A stretch of 64,000 nt of DNA from Flavobacteriaceae bacterium. Lineage in GTDB: Bacteria; Bacteroidota; Bacteroidia; Flavobacteriales; Flavobacteriaceae. Position numbers and translations under genes: made by a program. This document shows, piece after piece, positions 1-9,181 of this stretch (position 1 is its first letter; each line of letters begins with the position of its first letter). The stretch is taken from positions 1 to 64,000 of the forward strand of contig JABDMU010000078.1 in assembly GCA_013001285.1 (NCBI GenBank), read 5' to 3'. The notes under the pieces were generated by a model. The model ran no database searches. It was not told the origin of the DNA and saw only the letters and a program-made list of their open reading frames with translations.

Positions 1-1178
1 TCCATAAGGTCAATGGCTTTATCTGGAAGGAACCTGTTTGTGATATATCGATTCGACAATTCTACGGCACCAATTATAGCCTCATCCTTTATGCGAACCT
101 TGTGATGTGTTTCATATTTTTCTTTAATACCTCTTAGAATAGAGATGGCACTTTCAGTATCAGGTTCATCAACCACGACTTTTTGAAAACGTCGCTCAAG
201 AGCTTTGTCTTGTTCGAAGTATTTCTGATATTCATCCAATGTGGTTGCACCAATAGCTCTAAGTTCTCCTCTCGCCAAGGCTGGTTTCAAAATATTTGCG
301 GCATCCATCGCACCTTGTCCGCCACCAGCACCAACCAAAGTATGGATCTCGTCAATGAATAACACGATGTCGCCATCACTAGAAGTTACTTCTTTTATGA
401 CAGCCTTCAAGCGTTCTTCAAATTCTCCTTTAAACTTGGCGCCAGCAATAAGTGCGCCCATATCAAGGGCAAATATTTGCTTGTCTTTTAAATTTTCAGG
501 AATATCGCCATCTATTATTCGATGTGCTAGTCCTTCGGCAATGGCAGTTTTACCTGTACCTGGTTCACCAACAAGAATGGGATTGTTTTTTGTTCGTCTT
601 GTTAATATTTGAAGAATACGTCTTATTTCTTCATCACGACCAATCACAGGATCAAGTTTCCCATCTTTGGCCAATTGATTAAGGTTTTTCGCATATTTAT
701 TTAAGGCATTGTAGGTCTCTTCTTGACTTTGTGAGGTCACGCGATCTCCTTTGCGGAGTTCCTGAACTGCAGCCAAAAGCGCTTTTTCTGTAACACCTTG
801 ATCTTTTAAAATTTGTGCGATATTGCTCTTCGATTTAAATATGGCAATGATGAGATGCTCTATGCTCACAAAATCATCTTTCATAGATTTTGCAATATTA
901 GATGCATTGTTCAAGGCTTTCCCAGCTTCTTTAGATAACATGAGATCGCCTCCTGAAACCTTTGGAAAACTTTGCATTTCCTTTTCCAACAGTTGTTTGA
1001 GCAAATCAATATTGACATTTAGTTTTTTCAACAAGAATGGCAATACATTTTCATCGACTTCAAAAATAGCCTTAATTATATGCTCATTTTCGATGTGTTG
1101 ATGTTCGAAGCCTTGAGCAAGTTGTTGTGCTTGCTGAACAGCTTCTTGAGATTTTATGGTATAATTATTAAAATTCAT
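1..1178 (-). CDS. clpB: ATP-dependent chaperone ClpB, 5' part (runs off the left edge)
   Basis: ClpB is a cytosolic AAA+ disaggregase that threads aggregated proteins through a hexameric ring together with DnaK. About 392 N-terminal residues are present. Residues 1 to about 145 form the double Clp-N domain, which begins with the typical helix rich in Gln and Ala. The first AAA+ module follows, with Walker A GEPGTGKT at residues 204-211, Walker B ending FIDEIHTL, the pore-loop segment after [12 protein letters not shown], and the sensor region [15 protein letters not shown] at the cut edge. The start is the ATG at 1178, directly before [13 protein letters not shown]. The middle coiled coil, which would separate ClpB from ClpA or ClpC, lies outside the window. 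The domain spacing matches ClpB. The gene is divergent from the GH16 gene. I see no clear promoter for it, but a 13-base palindrome lies about 100 bases upstream. Confidence 0.93.
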   Translation of the reverse strand, partial: MNFNNYTIKSQEAVQQAQQLAQGFEHQHIENEHIIKAIFEVDENVLPFLLKKLNVNIDLLKQLLEKEMQSFPKVSGGDLMLSKEAGKALNNASNIAKSMKDDFVSIEHLIIAIFKSKSNIAQILKDQGVTEKALLAAVQELRKGDRVTSQSQEETYNALNKYAKNLNQLAKDGKLDPVIGRDEEIRRILQILTRRTKNNPILVGEPGTGKTAIAEGLAHRIIDGDIPENLKDKQIFALDMGALIAGAKFKGEFEERLKAVIKEVTSSDGDIVLFIDEIHTLVGAGGGQGAMDAANILKPALARGELRAIGATTLDEYQKYFEQDKALERRFQKVVVDEPDTESAISILRGIKEKYETHHKVRIKDEAIIGAVELSNRYITNRFLPDKAIDLM

Positions 1179-1273
1179 TTTTTGTGTTTTTCTTTTTTAG
1201 TTTTAACATAGAGGTCAATAATCTTACCAAGTGGAAAAGCAAGACAAAATGTCGCTAAACTTTTGTAATCGCG

Positions 1274-1286
1274 TGACGATTCGTCA
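1274..1286. promoter_or_regulatory. 13-bp palindrome between clpB and the GH16 gene (candidate operator)
   Basis: TGACGA-T-TCGTCA has perfect six-base arms around one central base. It sits in the 229-base gap between the divergent clpB and GH16 starts. This gap otherwise shows no strong promoter. A weak -7-like TACATTTC lies at 1313-1320, with TTA 21 bases before it. A role as an operator for either gene is inference from position and symmetry only. Confidence 0.35.
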
Positions 1287-1407
1287 GATTTACTTTTTTG
1301 AATTTGAATTTTTACATTTCGTATGGTTTAAGTATAGGTCGTTTATAAGAATTACCTAAAAGTTAATAGTTATTATTGCAACTGTTAAATTGTACGATAT
1401 TCTGGAT

Positions 1408-3021
1408 ATGCGAGTTTTTTCTTTAATGGTTTTTATATGCTTAATTTTTCAAACTTTAAGTGCTCAAACAGTGACCGATGATTTCGAAGGCAACGGTAAC
1501 ATTACAACCTGGTTTGGTGATGATTGTAATATGGATATTAATTTTTCCAACCCGTTTCAGGAAGGCATAAATTTATCTAATACTGTTTTAAAATATGATG
1601 ATACTGGTGGTCAATACGCCAATGTGAGATTTGATGCCAATGCCAACTTTGACCTGTCAACGAATGCCACCTTTAGTTTAATTGTTTATGTGCCATCAAC
1701 TGGAGTTTCTGGGAATCAACCCAACCAAATATCTTTAAAACTTCAAGATGGTACTCTTGGGAGTCCCTGGACAACACAAAGCGAAATTATTAAACCTATT
1801 TTGTTGGATCAATGGCAAGTGGTTGACTTTGACTTTGAATATGATAATTATATAAATTTAGATCCCAATTCTCAGCCTCCAATACAACGATCGGACTTCA
1901 ACAGAGTGGTTCTCCAGTTAAATGGTGAAAATAATAACGATTTGGTCGTCGCCTATATTGACGATTTTTATTTTGACGAAACCATTAATACCGACCCTGT
2001 TTTTGATAATTTAGTTTGGTCTGATGAATTTAATGGCAATGGTGCAATTAACCCAGTTAATTGGTTTCACCAAACTCAGATCCCATCTGGTGGTAGTTGG
2101 TACAATGGTGAAATCCAGCATTATACTAACCGAATTGATAATTCTTATGAGTCTGGTGGATTTTTAAATATTGTTGCCAAGGAAGAAACCTATTCAGATC
2201 AAGGCTATACCAAACAATATACCTCGGCACGACTAAATTCAAAATTTGCATTTACATATGGTAAGGTTGAGATACGCGCAAAATTACCGGTTGGTGTTGG
2301 AACATGGCCAGCTCTTTGGACTCTTGGTCAAAATATTAATGAACCTGGCGCATACTGGGAAACACAGGGATATGGATCTACAGGATGGCCAGCCTGTGGC
2401 GAAATAGATATCATGGAGCATTGGGGTGATAATCAAAACTATGTTCAAAGTGCCTTGCATACGCCATCTAGTTTTGGAAATACAATGAATGTCGGTGGTC
2501 AAACGGTAACAACTGCTTCGACCGATTTCCATGTTTATACTCTGGAATGGTTTGCTGATAAGATGGTATTCAGTGTTGATGGTGTTCATCATTATACTTA
2601 TAATCCAGCCGTAAAAAATGATGATACTTGGCCATTTTATGAGCCTCAGTATCTTTTATTTAATGTCGCTATTTTACCAAATATTGATCCGAATTTTTCA
2701 GCGAGTGCTATGGAAATCGATTATGTTAGGATTTTTCAAGAAAGCACTTTAGGCAACGACGAACAAGAACTTACGGGTCTAATAAAATTATATCCTAATC
2801 CGGTTTCAGAGCAATTAAATATAAAAATGAATCATGGAGTAAGTCGAGCTATTGATTTTAGAATAACAGATTTGAATGGCAGAATTATTTTGGGAAACTC
2901 ATATGATTTAATAAATTCGCATCTCTCCCTAAATGTATCAAATTTAGAACGTGGTTTATATGTTATCGAGCTTATATTTGGAAATGGAGAATCAACTCAA
3001 TTAAAATTTTTGAAAAAATAG
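1408..3021 (+). CDS. Secreted GH16 beta-glucanase (laminarinase-like) with T9SS sorting domain
   Basis: This is a predicted extracellular endo-beta-1,3(4)-glucanase for laminarin-type glucans. The 537-residue protein begins with a signal peptide ending LSAQ. Residues about 20-190 look like a beta-sandwich carbohydrate-binding domain with many Asn and Asp. The GH16 domain begins near LVWSDEF and carries the catalytic ExDxxE motif as EIDIME, residues 332-337, where the first Glu is the nucleophile and the last the acid/base. The final ~80 residues, starting LYPNPVSEQLNI, are a type A T9SS C-terminal domain, so the enzyme probably crosses the outer membrane by the gliding-linked type IX system. 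I chose ATG 1408 over an upstream in-frame TTG at 1390 because the signal peptide then starts normally. The exact substrate (laminarin, lichenan, agar or carrageenan) cannot be fixed. The gene stands alone rather than in a polysaccharide utilization locus. Confidence 0.88.
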   Translation: MRVFSLMVFICLIFQTLSAQTVTDDFEGNGNITTWFGDDCNMDINFSNPFQEGINLSNTVLKYDDTGGQYANVRFDANANFDLSTNATFSLIVYVPSTGVSGNQPNQISLKLQDGTLGSPWTTQSEIIKPILLDQWQVVDFDFEYDNYINLDPNSQPPIQRSDFNRVVLQLNGENNNDLVVAYIDDFYFDETINTDPVFDNLVWSDEFNGNGAINPVNWFHQTQIPSGGSWYNGEIQHYTNRIDNSYESGGFLNIVAKEETYSDQGYTKQYTSARLNSKFAFTYGKVEIRAKLPVGVGTWPALWTLGQNINEPGAYWETQGYGSTGWPACGEIDIMEHWGDNQNYVQSALHTPSSFGNTMNVGGQTVTTASTDFHVYTLEWFADKMVFSVDGVHHYTYNPAVKNDDTWPFYEPQYLLFNVAILPNIDPNFSASAMEIDYVRIFQESTLGNDEQELTGLIKLYPNPVSEQLNIKMNHGVSRAIDFRITDLNGRIILGNSYDLINSHLSLNVSNLERGLYVIELIFGNGESTQLKFLKK

Positions 3022-3059
3022 AAATGTAAGATTTCAATTTTTTTTCGTCTTTTAATATT

Positions 3060-3449
3060 ATGAACTTATTCAGTAAAATATTTGGTAGCGCTTCTGAACC
3101 CAAAGAAGAGAAGCAATTACCATGGATCGCCTTGATAACAATTGATCAGTTGCAAGAGATTAAAACGAAATCGAAGACCAAGCCTCAATTGATCTTCAAG
3201 CATTCAACGCGCTGTGGGATCAGTAAGATGGTGATCAATCAGTTTGCAGAGCAGTATGATCTTTCGGCAGATCAAGCAGATCTCTATTTCTTAGATCTAT
3301 TGAGTTATCGTGAGGTTTCTAACGAAGTAGGCTATGCATTTCAAGTTATACATCAATCCCCTCAATTGCTCGTCATTAAAAATGGCGTCGTAGTGGCTCA
3401 TGCTTCGCATGGTGCTGTTAATGAAATTGACGTATATAGCATGATATAA
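3060..3449 (+). CDS. ytxJ: YtxJ/BrxC-family bacillithiol-system monothiol protein
   Basis: This 129-residue cytosolic thioredoxin-fold protein belongs to the YtxJ (DUF2847) family, known as bacilliredoxin BrxC in Bacillus, which handles proteins modified by bacillithiol. The diagnostic segment FKHSTRCGISKM carries a single candidate redox cysteine at residue 52. The stretch DQADLYFLDLL before a cis-Pro loop (QSPQLLVI) is typical of the fold. There is no second active-site Cys, so a monothiol mechanism is expected. It lies 38 bases after the GH16 gene with no terminator between them, and it ends in a strong stem-loop. The bacillithiol biosynthesis genes are not in the window. The family assignment is firm; the physiological role is inferred from Bacillus. 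Confidence 0.85.
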   Translation: MNLFSKIFGSASEPKEEKQLPWIALITIDQLQEIKTKSKTKPQLIFKHSTRCGISKMVINQFAEQYDLSADQADLYFLDLLSYREVSNEVGYAFQVIHQSPQLLVIKNGVVVAHASHGAVNEIDVYSMI

Positions 3450-3452
3450 AAG

Positions 3453-3482
3453 AAAAAAGAGGCCAATTAGGCCTCTTTTTTT
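3453..3482. terminator. Stem-loop terminator between ytxJ and the convergent lipoprotein gene
   Basis: Arms AAGAGGCC (3457-3464) and GGCCTCTT (3470-3477) pair perfectly around a five-base loop AATTA, flanked by A and T runs. It can act in both directions. The stop codon of the minus-strand lipoprotein gene, at 3481, touches the T run. Confidence 0.85.
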
Positions 3483-4662
3483 ATCCTTTAAATGGATGGG
3501 AATTTAATATATGTTTAAGCTGATGTTTCAGATCTTCTCCTGAATCATACACCATTTCGCTATTTGTTGGAAACGGAAGGCGTTTATTTCTTATTAATTG
3601 TAGATCATTGTCGTTCAATGCACGCTCGTCACCTCGCAAGCGCCCAAACTTATTTTGAAACACAAATTCGGTGTCTATCGGAAAAGCATCCAAAATATTA
3701 TTCGACCTAAGATCAGTAAAGATCACTTTAGCAATGACTTGAGCTGATTTGAATTGTTCAATTTCAAAAATTCGTGCTCTTACGTTAATAATTTTATCAA
3801 CTTTAAGATCATTTCCTAAACTATCCTGAGCGACATTTCCATTTTGATCAAGCACATATTCCCAACCATCAACAATTTGTTTTTCTCTAAGGATTTGACG
3901 TTCACGCCATTGGTCGGAAGATATGTTAATTCGTTTTAATTGCAGTTGCATCGCAAAATCGAATTTTTTGCCTAAACCATCAGTCGTATGGTAAACGGTC
4001 CAAAAATCATTTAAGCCATAGGTGTTAAAGTTTAAAAGCTCATCTTCTAATCGGGCCGGGATGATCTGATGCGTATCATTTTCAATGCTGACGATAACAT
4101 GGTCAGTACCTTTTTGATGCGCTTCTTCCAAAAGCGATCGCACGTCCTCAAAATTTGGATTTATGGTATCGATATATTCGAAAATAACAAAGGCTTCTCT
4201 AGCTTGATATTTATTGCCAGTATCTAATAAACCAAGTCCTTGATCGATTAAATAGTCAGAAACTTTGTAGCGATAGTCAACTAATTCATTCGAGTAATCT
4301 CTAAAATTTAGATTGACGATTTTATTACCTATTTTTAAGGGAAGAAAAGGTTTGATAGCTTCCTGACGCGCATCAAGATTGGCATATATTTCATATATGC
4401 TTCTAAATTGCTCTGGATTGCCATCTTTCTTTAGATGTTCAATGGTTTTTAGGTCACGTGCTACCACTTTACGGTAAGCATCTTCCAACATCACAACAAA
4501 TTGTCGTTTACGCTTTTTGTCTTTGTTGGTCTCAAGTTTCTTCAACGCTTTCGCAATGGCAACATCATAGTTACCAGAATGCAGTTGCTTCTCAATTTGT
4601 TTTCTTCCACCACAAGATACTAGTACTGAAAGAAGGACTGTTAAGAGTAGTAATTTCCTCAT
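3481..4662 (-). CDS. Lipoprotein of unknown function (393 aa)
   Basis: I do not recognise a named family. An SPII signal peptide ends at a lipobox Ser-Cys with the lipid-modified Cys at residue 17, so the protein is probably membrane-anchored in the periplasm or on the outer membrane. Residues about 20-85 are helical and resemble the beginning of a TPR-like repeat (LHSGNYDVAIAKALKKL). The middle mixes helices, and the C-terminal half (VDKIINVRARIFEIEQFK and after) looks like alternating beta strands. No catalytic motif is visible. The product length and helical start are what is often seen in conserved flavobacterial lipoproteins. A -7-like element (TAATTTTG, minus strand) lies at 4721-4714 without a good -33 partner. 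Confidence 0.75.
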   Translation of the reverse strand: MRKLLLLTVLLSVLVSCGGRKQIEKQLHSGNYDVAIAKALKKLETNKDKKRKRQFVVMLEDAYRKVVARDLKTIEHLKKDGNPEQFRSIYEIYANLDARQEAIKPFLPLKIGNKIVNLNFRDYSNELVDYRYKVSDYLIDQGLGLLDTGNKYQAREAFVIFEYIDTINPNFEDVRSLLEEAHQKGTDHVIVSIENDTHQIIPARLEDELLNFNTYGLNDFWTVYHTTDGLGKKFDFAMQLQLKRINISSDQWRERQILREKQIVDGWEYVLDQNGNVAQDSLGNDLKVDKIINVRARIFEIEQFKSAQVIAKVIFTDLRSNNILDAFPIDTEFVFQNKFGRLRGDERALNDNDLQLIRNKRLPFPTNSEMVYDSGEDLKHQLKHILNSHPFKG

Positions 4663-4782
4663 AATCTTGTGTTTTAAAATGATTCATACCATCATAATTT
4701 TCAATTATGATGCCAAAATTATTATATACTAAAAAAATAGGAGGGAATTAATGGATTAAAATATTGATATACAATAAGTTAA

Positions 4783-6075
4783 CTATCGCTTCTTTTTTTG
4801 ATTAAAAACTGGTAAAAGCTCAGTTGATACTTGTCCGAAGCCAATTCGAGTGCCATCATTTTCGCAATAAGCACGCATTATGACTGTGTCGTGATCATTA
4901 ATGAATTTACGCTTAGTACCATCTTTCATTTTAATGGGTTTTTCACCTCGCCAAGTCAATTCCAGCATAGAACCAAAAGAATCTTCCGTTGGTCCAGAAA
5001 TTGTGCCACTACCCATCATATCACCTGAATTTACAGGACATCCATTAACCGTGTGATGAGCCAATTGCTGTACCATATTCCAATACATATACTTGAAATT
5101 TGAGCGCACAACCACTTTTTCTTTCGCACCTTTAGGTTTTATTGCGGCTTCTAAATTGATATCATAGCTTTTTTTGCCTTTATATCGTAAATATGGCAAA
5201 GGTTTCGGGTCTTGTTTTGGACCTTCAGTTCTAAAGGGTTCAAGCGCATCTAACGTTACGATCCAAGGAGATATGGTTGAAGCGAAATTTTTTCCAAGAA
5301 ATGGTCCTAAGGGTACATATTCCCATTTCTGAATATCACGAGCACTCCAATCGTTAAATAAGACTAGTCCGAAGATGTAATCTTCAGCCTCATCAATAGG
5401 AATAGGCTCTCCAAGATCATTTGCATCTGTAGTGATAAAGGCCATTTCCAATTCAAAATCTACTAATTTACTTGGCCCAAATACCGGTGTTTTAGCCTTA
5501 GCAGGCATGGTTTGCCCTTGCGGTCGATGAATAGGAATACCAGAAGGTATAATTGAAGAACTCCTTCCGTGATAACCTACGGGTAAATGCAGCCAATTAG
5601 GCATTAATGCATTCTCTTCTCCTCTAAACATGGTGCCCACATTTGTGGCATGTTCCTTACTGGCATAAAAATCGGTGTAATCGCCAATTTGAACAGGCAA
5701 TTGCATCTCAATTTCGTCTAGTCTGAAGAGTACGATCTCTTTATGTTTGGTGTTGTGTTTTAGCGTTTTATTATTACTATCAAAGATCTCTGCAATACGG
5801 TTTCTTACCAATCGCCATGTTTTTCTACCATCAGCAATAAAATCGTTCAAGGTATCTTGAAGAAAAATATCATCGGTCAATGGGATGTCTTTAAAATAGC
5901 CTAATTGATGCAAAGCGCCAAGATCTATAGCTGTATCACCAATTCGAGTTCCAATGGTTATGATATCATCACGTGTCAAAAAGACCCCAAAAGGAATGTT
6001 CTGGATTGGAAAATCAGAATTCTTATCAACATGTAACCATGAGATTCTATCGGGATTGTTTGCTGATAATGGCAT
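4783..6075 (-). CDS. fahA: Fumarylacetoacetase
   Basis: This enzyme catalyses the last step of tyrosine and phenylalanine catabolism: 4-fumarylacetoacetate plus water gives fumarate and acetoacetate (EC 3.7.1.2). The 430-residue protein has the usual family length. The N-terminal SH3-like domain covers roughly residues 1-120 and the catalytic FAH fold follows. By alignment to known FAH motifs, the metal ligands are D135 (GDYTDFYASKEHATNVG), E208 and E210 (VDFELEM) and D242 (NDWSARDIQKWEY), and the general base is H142. The other tyrosine-degradation genes (hpd, hmgA) are not adjacent. The gene is divergent from glyA, and its 5' leader region contains a large interrupted inverted repeat at 6103-6154 that could be an operator or a leader hairpin. 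Confidence 0.95.
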   Translation of the reverse strand: MPLSANNPDRISWLHVDKNSDFPIQNIPFGVFLTRDDIITIGTRIGDTAIDLGALHQLGYFKDIPLTDDIFLQDTLNDFIADGRKTWRLVRNRIAEIFDSNNKTLKHNTKHKEIVLFRLDEIEMQLPVQIGDYTDFYASKEHATNVGTMFRGEENALMPNWLHLPVGYHGRSSSIIPSGIPIHRPQGQTMPAKAKTPVFGPSKLVDFELEMAFITTDANDLGEPIPIDEAEDYIFGLVLFNDWSARDIQKWEYVPLGPFLGKNFASTISPWIVTLDALEPFRTEGPKQDPKPLPYLRYKGKKSYDINLEAAIKPKGAKEKVVVRSNFKYMYWNMVQQLAHHTVNGCPVNSGDMMGSGTISGPTEDSFGSMLELTWRGEKPIKMKDGTKRKFINDHDTVIMRAYCENDGTRIGFGQVSTELLPVFNQKKKR

Positions 6076-6102
6076 AGGTATTTGGTGATTAAATTATATG
6101 TA

Positions 6103-6154
6103 AACCTACATAACTTTTATTATTTAAGCTAATAAAACTCATAAAATGTAGGTT
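6103..6154. promoter_or_regulatory. Long interrupted inverted repeat in the fahA/glyA intergenic region
   Basis: AACCTACAT (6103-6111) and ATGTAGGTT (6146-6154) are perfect nine-base inverted copies. Inside them, ACTTTTATTA (6113-6122) and TAATAAAACT (6130-6139) are near-complementary around the short centre TTTAAGC. The element starts 28 bases upstream of the fahA ATG. It may be an operator for a dimeric regulator or a leader hairpin in the fahA mRNA. Function is inferred from symmetry and position only. Confidence 0.45.
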
Positions 6155-6203
6155 AATCCTTAGCATTAAAATAGTTAATAAATTACGAGGTAAATATATG
6201 TTT

Positions 6204-6238
6204 TTTGATCAATTAAACTAATGTATTTGTTATTTTTG
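6204..6238 (+). promoter_or_regulatory. Candidate Bacteroidota promoter of glyA
   Basis: The -7 element TATTTTTG at 6231-6238 matches TAnnTTTG, with TTTG at 6204-6207 as -33 element. The spacer is 23 bases, slightly longer than the usual 19-21. The expected start of transcription near 6243 leaves a short leader of about 20 bases before the glyA ATG. Confidence 0.55.
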
Positions 6239-6265
6239 GACTTAATTTAACAATCAAGAACCTCT

Positions 6266-7561
6266 ATGCAACGCGATGAACAAATATTTGAATTAATTCA
6301 AGCTGAAAACGAACGACAACTCCATGGTTTAGAACTTATTGCTTCTGAAAACTTTGTCAGTGAACAAGTTATGGAAGCTGCAGGCTCAGTTTTAACCAAT
6401 AAATATGCCGAGGGCTATCCTGGCAAACGCTATTATGGTGGATGTGAGATTGTAGACGAAGTAGAGCAAATTGCAATTGAGCGTGCAAAAACCTTATTTG
6501 GCGCTGCCTGGGCAAACGTTCAGCCTCATTCGGGAAGCCAAGCCAATACTGCTGTTTTCGCAGCGTGTTTGAATCCTGGAGATACCATTTTAGGATTTGA
6601 TCTCTCTCATGGTGGCCATTTAACTCATGGGTCGCCAGTGAATTTTTCGGGAAAATTATACAAACCAGTTTTTTATGGCGTAAAAAGAGATACAGGCCGA
6701 ATTGATTATGATCATGTAGCCGATATGGCAACGAAAGAAAAACCGAAACTGATTATCGCTGGAGCTTCGGCCTATTCGCGTGACATGGATTTTCAACGTT
6801 TTCGTGAGATCGCCGATAGTGTTGGCGCCTTGCTTATGGGAGATATCTCCCATCCTGCAGGTTTGATCGCTAAAGGGGTATTAAATGATCCGTTGCCTCA
6901 TTGTCATGTTGTGACCACAACCACACATAAAACCTTACGCGGACCAAGAGGAGGGATGATCATGATGGGAGAGGATTTTGATAACCCTTTCGGTAAAAAA
7001 TTAAAAAATGGCAATCTTAGGGCTATGTCCTCATTATTAGATTCTGGAGTGTTTCCTGGAAACCAGGGAGGTCCTTTAGAACATATCATTGCAGCAAAAG
7101 CTATTGCATTTGGTGAAGCCCTTACCGATGAGTTCATGTATTATATCCTTCAGGTTAAAAAGAACGCACAGGCTATGGCTAAAGCACTAGTAGATAAAGA
7201 TTATCATATTATTTCAGATGGTACAGATAATCATATGATGCTTATTGACCTTAGAAATAAGAACATAACCGGAAAAGATGCCGAGCAAGCTTTAGTAAAG
7301 GCAGATATCACCGTAAATAAGAATATGGTCCCATTTGATGATAAAAGTCCGTTTGTGACCTCAGGAATTCGTATTGGGTCGCCTGCAGTGACCACACGAG
7401 GATTAAAAGAAAATGATATGGCACTCATTATTGACCTCATTGATGAGGTCATTAAAAATCATGATAATGAATCTGTTTTAAAGGCAGTTTCTGAAAAAGT
7501 GAATGCACTTATGAGTGGAAGACCTTTATTTCATCAATCTTCAAAAACAATACTTTCATAA
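6266..7561 (+). CDS. glyA: Serine hydroxymethyltransferase
   Basis: GlyA is a cytosolic PLP enzyme that interconverts serine plus tetrahydrofolate with glycine plus 5,10-methylene-tetrahydrofolate, the main source of one-carbon units. The 431-residue protein carries the N-terminal [12 protein letters not shown] and the [15 protein letters not shown] region. GDISHPAG supplies the Asp (D193) for the PLP ring nitrogen. The PLP-binding Lys is K222 in [16 protein letters not shown]. The substrate-carboxylate Arg lies in the C-terminal [13 protein letters not shown] motif. It is transcribed alone, with a candidate promoter at 6204-6238. Its last 28 bases overlap the end of the convergent lipoprotein gene. 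I see no glycine riboswitch upstream. Confidence 0.97.
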   Translation: MQRDEQIFELIQAENERQLHGLELIASENFVSEQVMEAAGSVLTNKYAEGYPGKRYYGGCEIVDEVEQIAIERAKTLFGAAWANVQPHSGSQANTAVFAACLNPGDTILGFDLSHGGHLTHGSPVNFSGKLYKPVFYGVKRDTGRIDYDHVADMATKEKPKLIIAGASAYSRDMDFQRFREIADSVGALLMGDISHPAGLIAKGVLNDPLPHCHVVTTTTHKTLRGPRGGMIMMGEDFDNPFGKKLKNGNLRAMSSLLDSGVFPGNQGGPLEHIIAAKAIAFGEALTDEFMYYILQVKKNAQAMAKALVDKDYHIISDGTDNHMMLIDLRNKNITGKDAEQALVKADITVNKNMVPFDDKSPFVTSGIRIGSPAVTTRGLKENDMALIIDLIDEVIKNHDNESVLKAVSEKVNALMSGRPLFHQSSKTILS

Positions 7562-9114
7562 GCACCAAGATCTGAAGGGTTTCCGCGAGTTGTGTCTAGA
7601 ATATCAGAGTTGAGTATGCCAAACATTATAGCTGCTCCATCAGCTGGAGAACCGTTAGGGATTTGAAGCTTATTATTTAACGGGTCTAAAAATTCAGGAT
7701 CATCGTTAAAAGATACATTTTCGTAAAGGGTTGGATCATTAAAATCATATTCTGGTCCAGTGAAATTATTATTCGAATCTTGAAATCTAATCAAGCAATT
7801 GGTGAACTTAAAATTGAAGGTATCGGCACTATCTCGATCAAGAATTAGTTCAGGATTATCATTTCCATAAATGATACAATTGGTAAAATTGGCTTCTACG
7901 AGAGGATTTGTGAATGTGTTGTTGTTTTCGTCAATAATAAAGTTATTCAGAAATAAGGATGGAAACTGTCTAAAACTGTTGGTCCAATAATTGGCAATTG
8001 TAGAATGCACGAAATTATAGCTTCCGCCGAAGGTCCCAGCAAAGGAAGATTGCCCGCTATTGTTTAAAACAACATTTTCGCCATATATCGAACTCGCACG
8101 GCCTAATATTCCGAAGTTACTAGAATTATAAATTTGAGAGTTAGTAATGACCAATTTTGAGGGATCGTCCTGATTCCCATCACTTAAAATACCAACGGTA
8201 CTGTTTTTTATTGTGGCATGATTAAAACTGTTATTTGTACTTCCATTAAACAACCAAATGGTTTGCCATTGGCCTGGAATATCTTCAAATAAGGGTTCGA
8301 GTCTATCACCTTCAAAGATCACTTCACCTTCTAAAAGCTCCGGATCTAAACTTGGGTTTCCGTTAACATTTATAGAAGCGCCATTTGTAACTAATAGACC
8401 AGAATTCGCATGAAAATGTATGCGAGCACCAGCGTCTATGTCAAGCGTTTCGCCTTCATCAACTGCAGCATAACCATAGATCACATACGGTTTTTCATTA
8501 GTAAAATTGAGTTCATTGGCTTCCAGAAAACGGCCTTGAATGGTCGTTTCATCATCCATACCATCTCCATCTATATCAAAGGTTAAGGTTTCGGTGACAT
8601 ATTCGCCTGTTTGATTATCAATAAAGCGCTGCGGATAAATAAATACAGCATCTTTTACAAGTGTGACCAATTCCACTTTTTGCAAATTGGTACCTGAGTC
8701 AAATTCAATAGCATCAGTATACAAGAACTGTGTGTCTGCGGTCACCAGCGACTGAATATCAATGGTGGTTTCAATAAATATGTACATACTATCCTTCGCC
8801 AATAGTTCAATATTTTCAAATTCCTTTCCAGCAATAGCGCCTTCACCTGTAAGCCCATCTACATTTAATCGGTAATTAGAACTCTGCCCTTGACCTAATC
8901 GCAGTGTAGGAATGACAATATCATTATTACTTCTATTATATACTTTTAAATTGTAAGTGCTTGAACCGATATTGGTAAATACGGTATCGAGATAAACAGT
9001 ATCCTTTGAGAATTCTAAGGTGCCATTGCTTGGAGAAAAATTAAAATCTTTTCTACATGAGCTCCAAAATATTAACATGCTAATGGAAAGAAAAAAGTAT
9101 AGAAAGCGTTTCAT
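7534..9114 (-). CDS. Lipoprotein with right-handed parallel beta-helix region
   Basis: This 526-residue predicted surface or periplasmic lipoprotein has an SPII signal with the lipid Cys at residue 20. Residues about 25-130 form a beta-rich domain ([15 protein letters not shown]), typical of immunoglobulin-like modules in Bacteroidota lipoproteins. From about residue 215 a series of short beta-strand turns with Asn ladders ([27 protein letters not shown]) suggests a right-handed parallel beta-helix, as in pectate-lyase-like proteins. No lyase active-site residues can be identified, so carbohydrate binding or lysis is only possible. The end resembles choice-of-anchor-Q type proteins (SDLGAYE). 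Its 3' end overlaps glyA tail to tail. Confidence 0.8.
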   Translation of the reverse strand: MKRFLYFFLSISMLIFWSSCRKDFNFSPSNGTLEFSKDTVYLDTVFTNIGSSTYNLKVYNRSNNDIVIPTLRLGQGQSSNYRLNVDGLTGEGAIAGKEFENIELLAKDSMYIFIETTIDIQSLVTADTQFLYTDAIEFDSGTNLQKVELVTLVKDAVFIYPQRFIDNQTGEYVTETLTFDIDGDGMDDETTIQGRFLEANELNFTNEKPYVIYGYAAVDEGETLDIDAGARIHFHANSGLLVTNGASINVNGNPSLDPELLEGEVIFEGDRLEPLFEDIPGQWQTIWLFNGSTNNSFNHATIKNSTVGILSDGNQDDPSKLVITNSQIYNSSNFGILGRASSIYGENVVLNNSGQSSFAGTFGGSYNFVHSTIANYWTNSFRQFPSLFLNNFIIDENNNTFTNPLVEANFTNCIIYGNDNPELILDRDSADTFNFKFTNCLIRFQDSNNNFTGPEYDFNDPTLYENVSFNDDPEFLDPLNNKLQIPNGSPADGAAIMFGILNSDILDTTRGNPSDLGAYESIVFED

Positions 9115-9181
9115 GAATTTGTGGTCGTTATGCAGTAAAAATATAACTTTTAGAATTTAAATTTAGTATGACAGGACCTAA

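Noticed and set aside
241-612. Plus-strand open frame inside clpB
   Set aside because: The opposite strand carries the conserved Clp-N and AAA+ motifs. This frame is an antisense shadow without motifs of its own. The same holds for many other short frames across the window.
1390-1407. Upstream TTG start for the GH16 gene
   Set aside because: It adds six residues before a normal signal peptide. ATG 1408 gives a standard SPI signal and is more likely.
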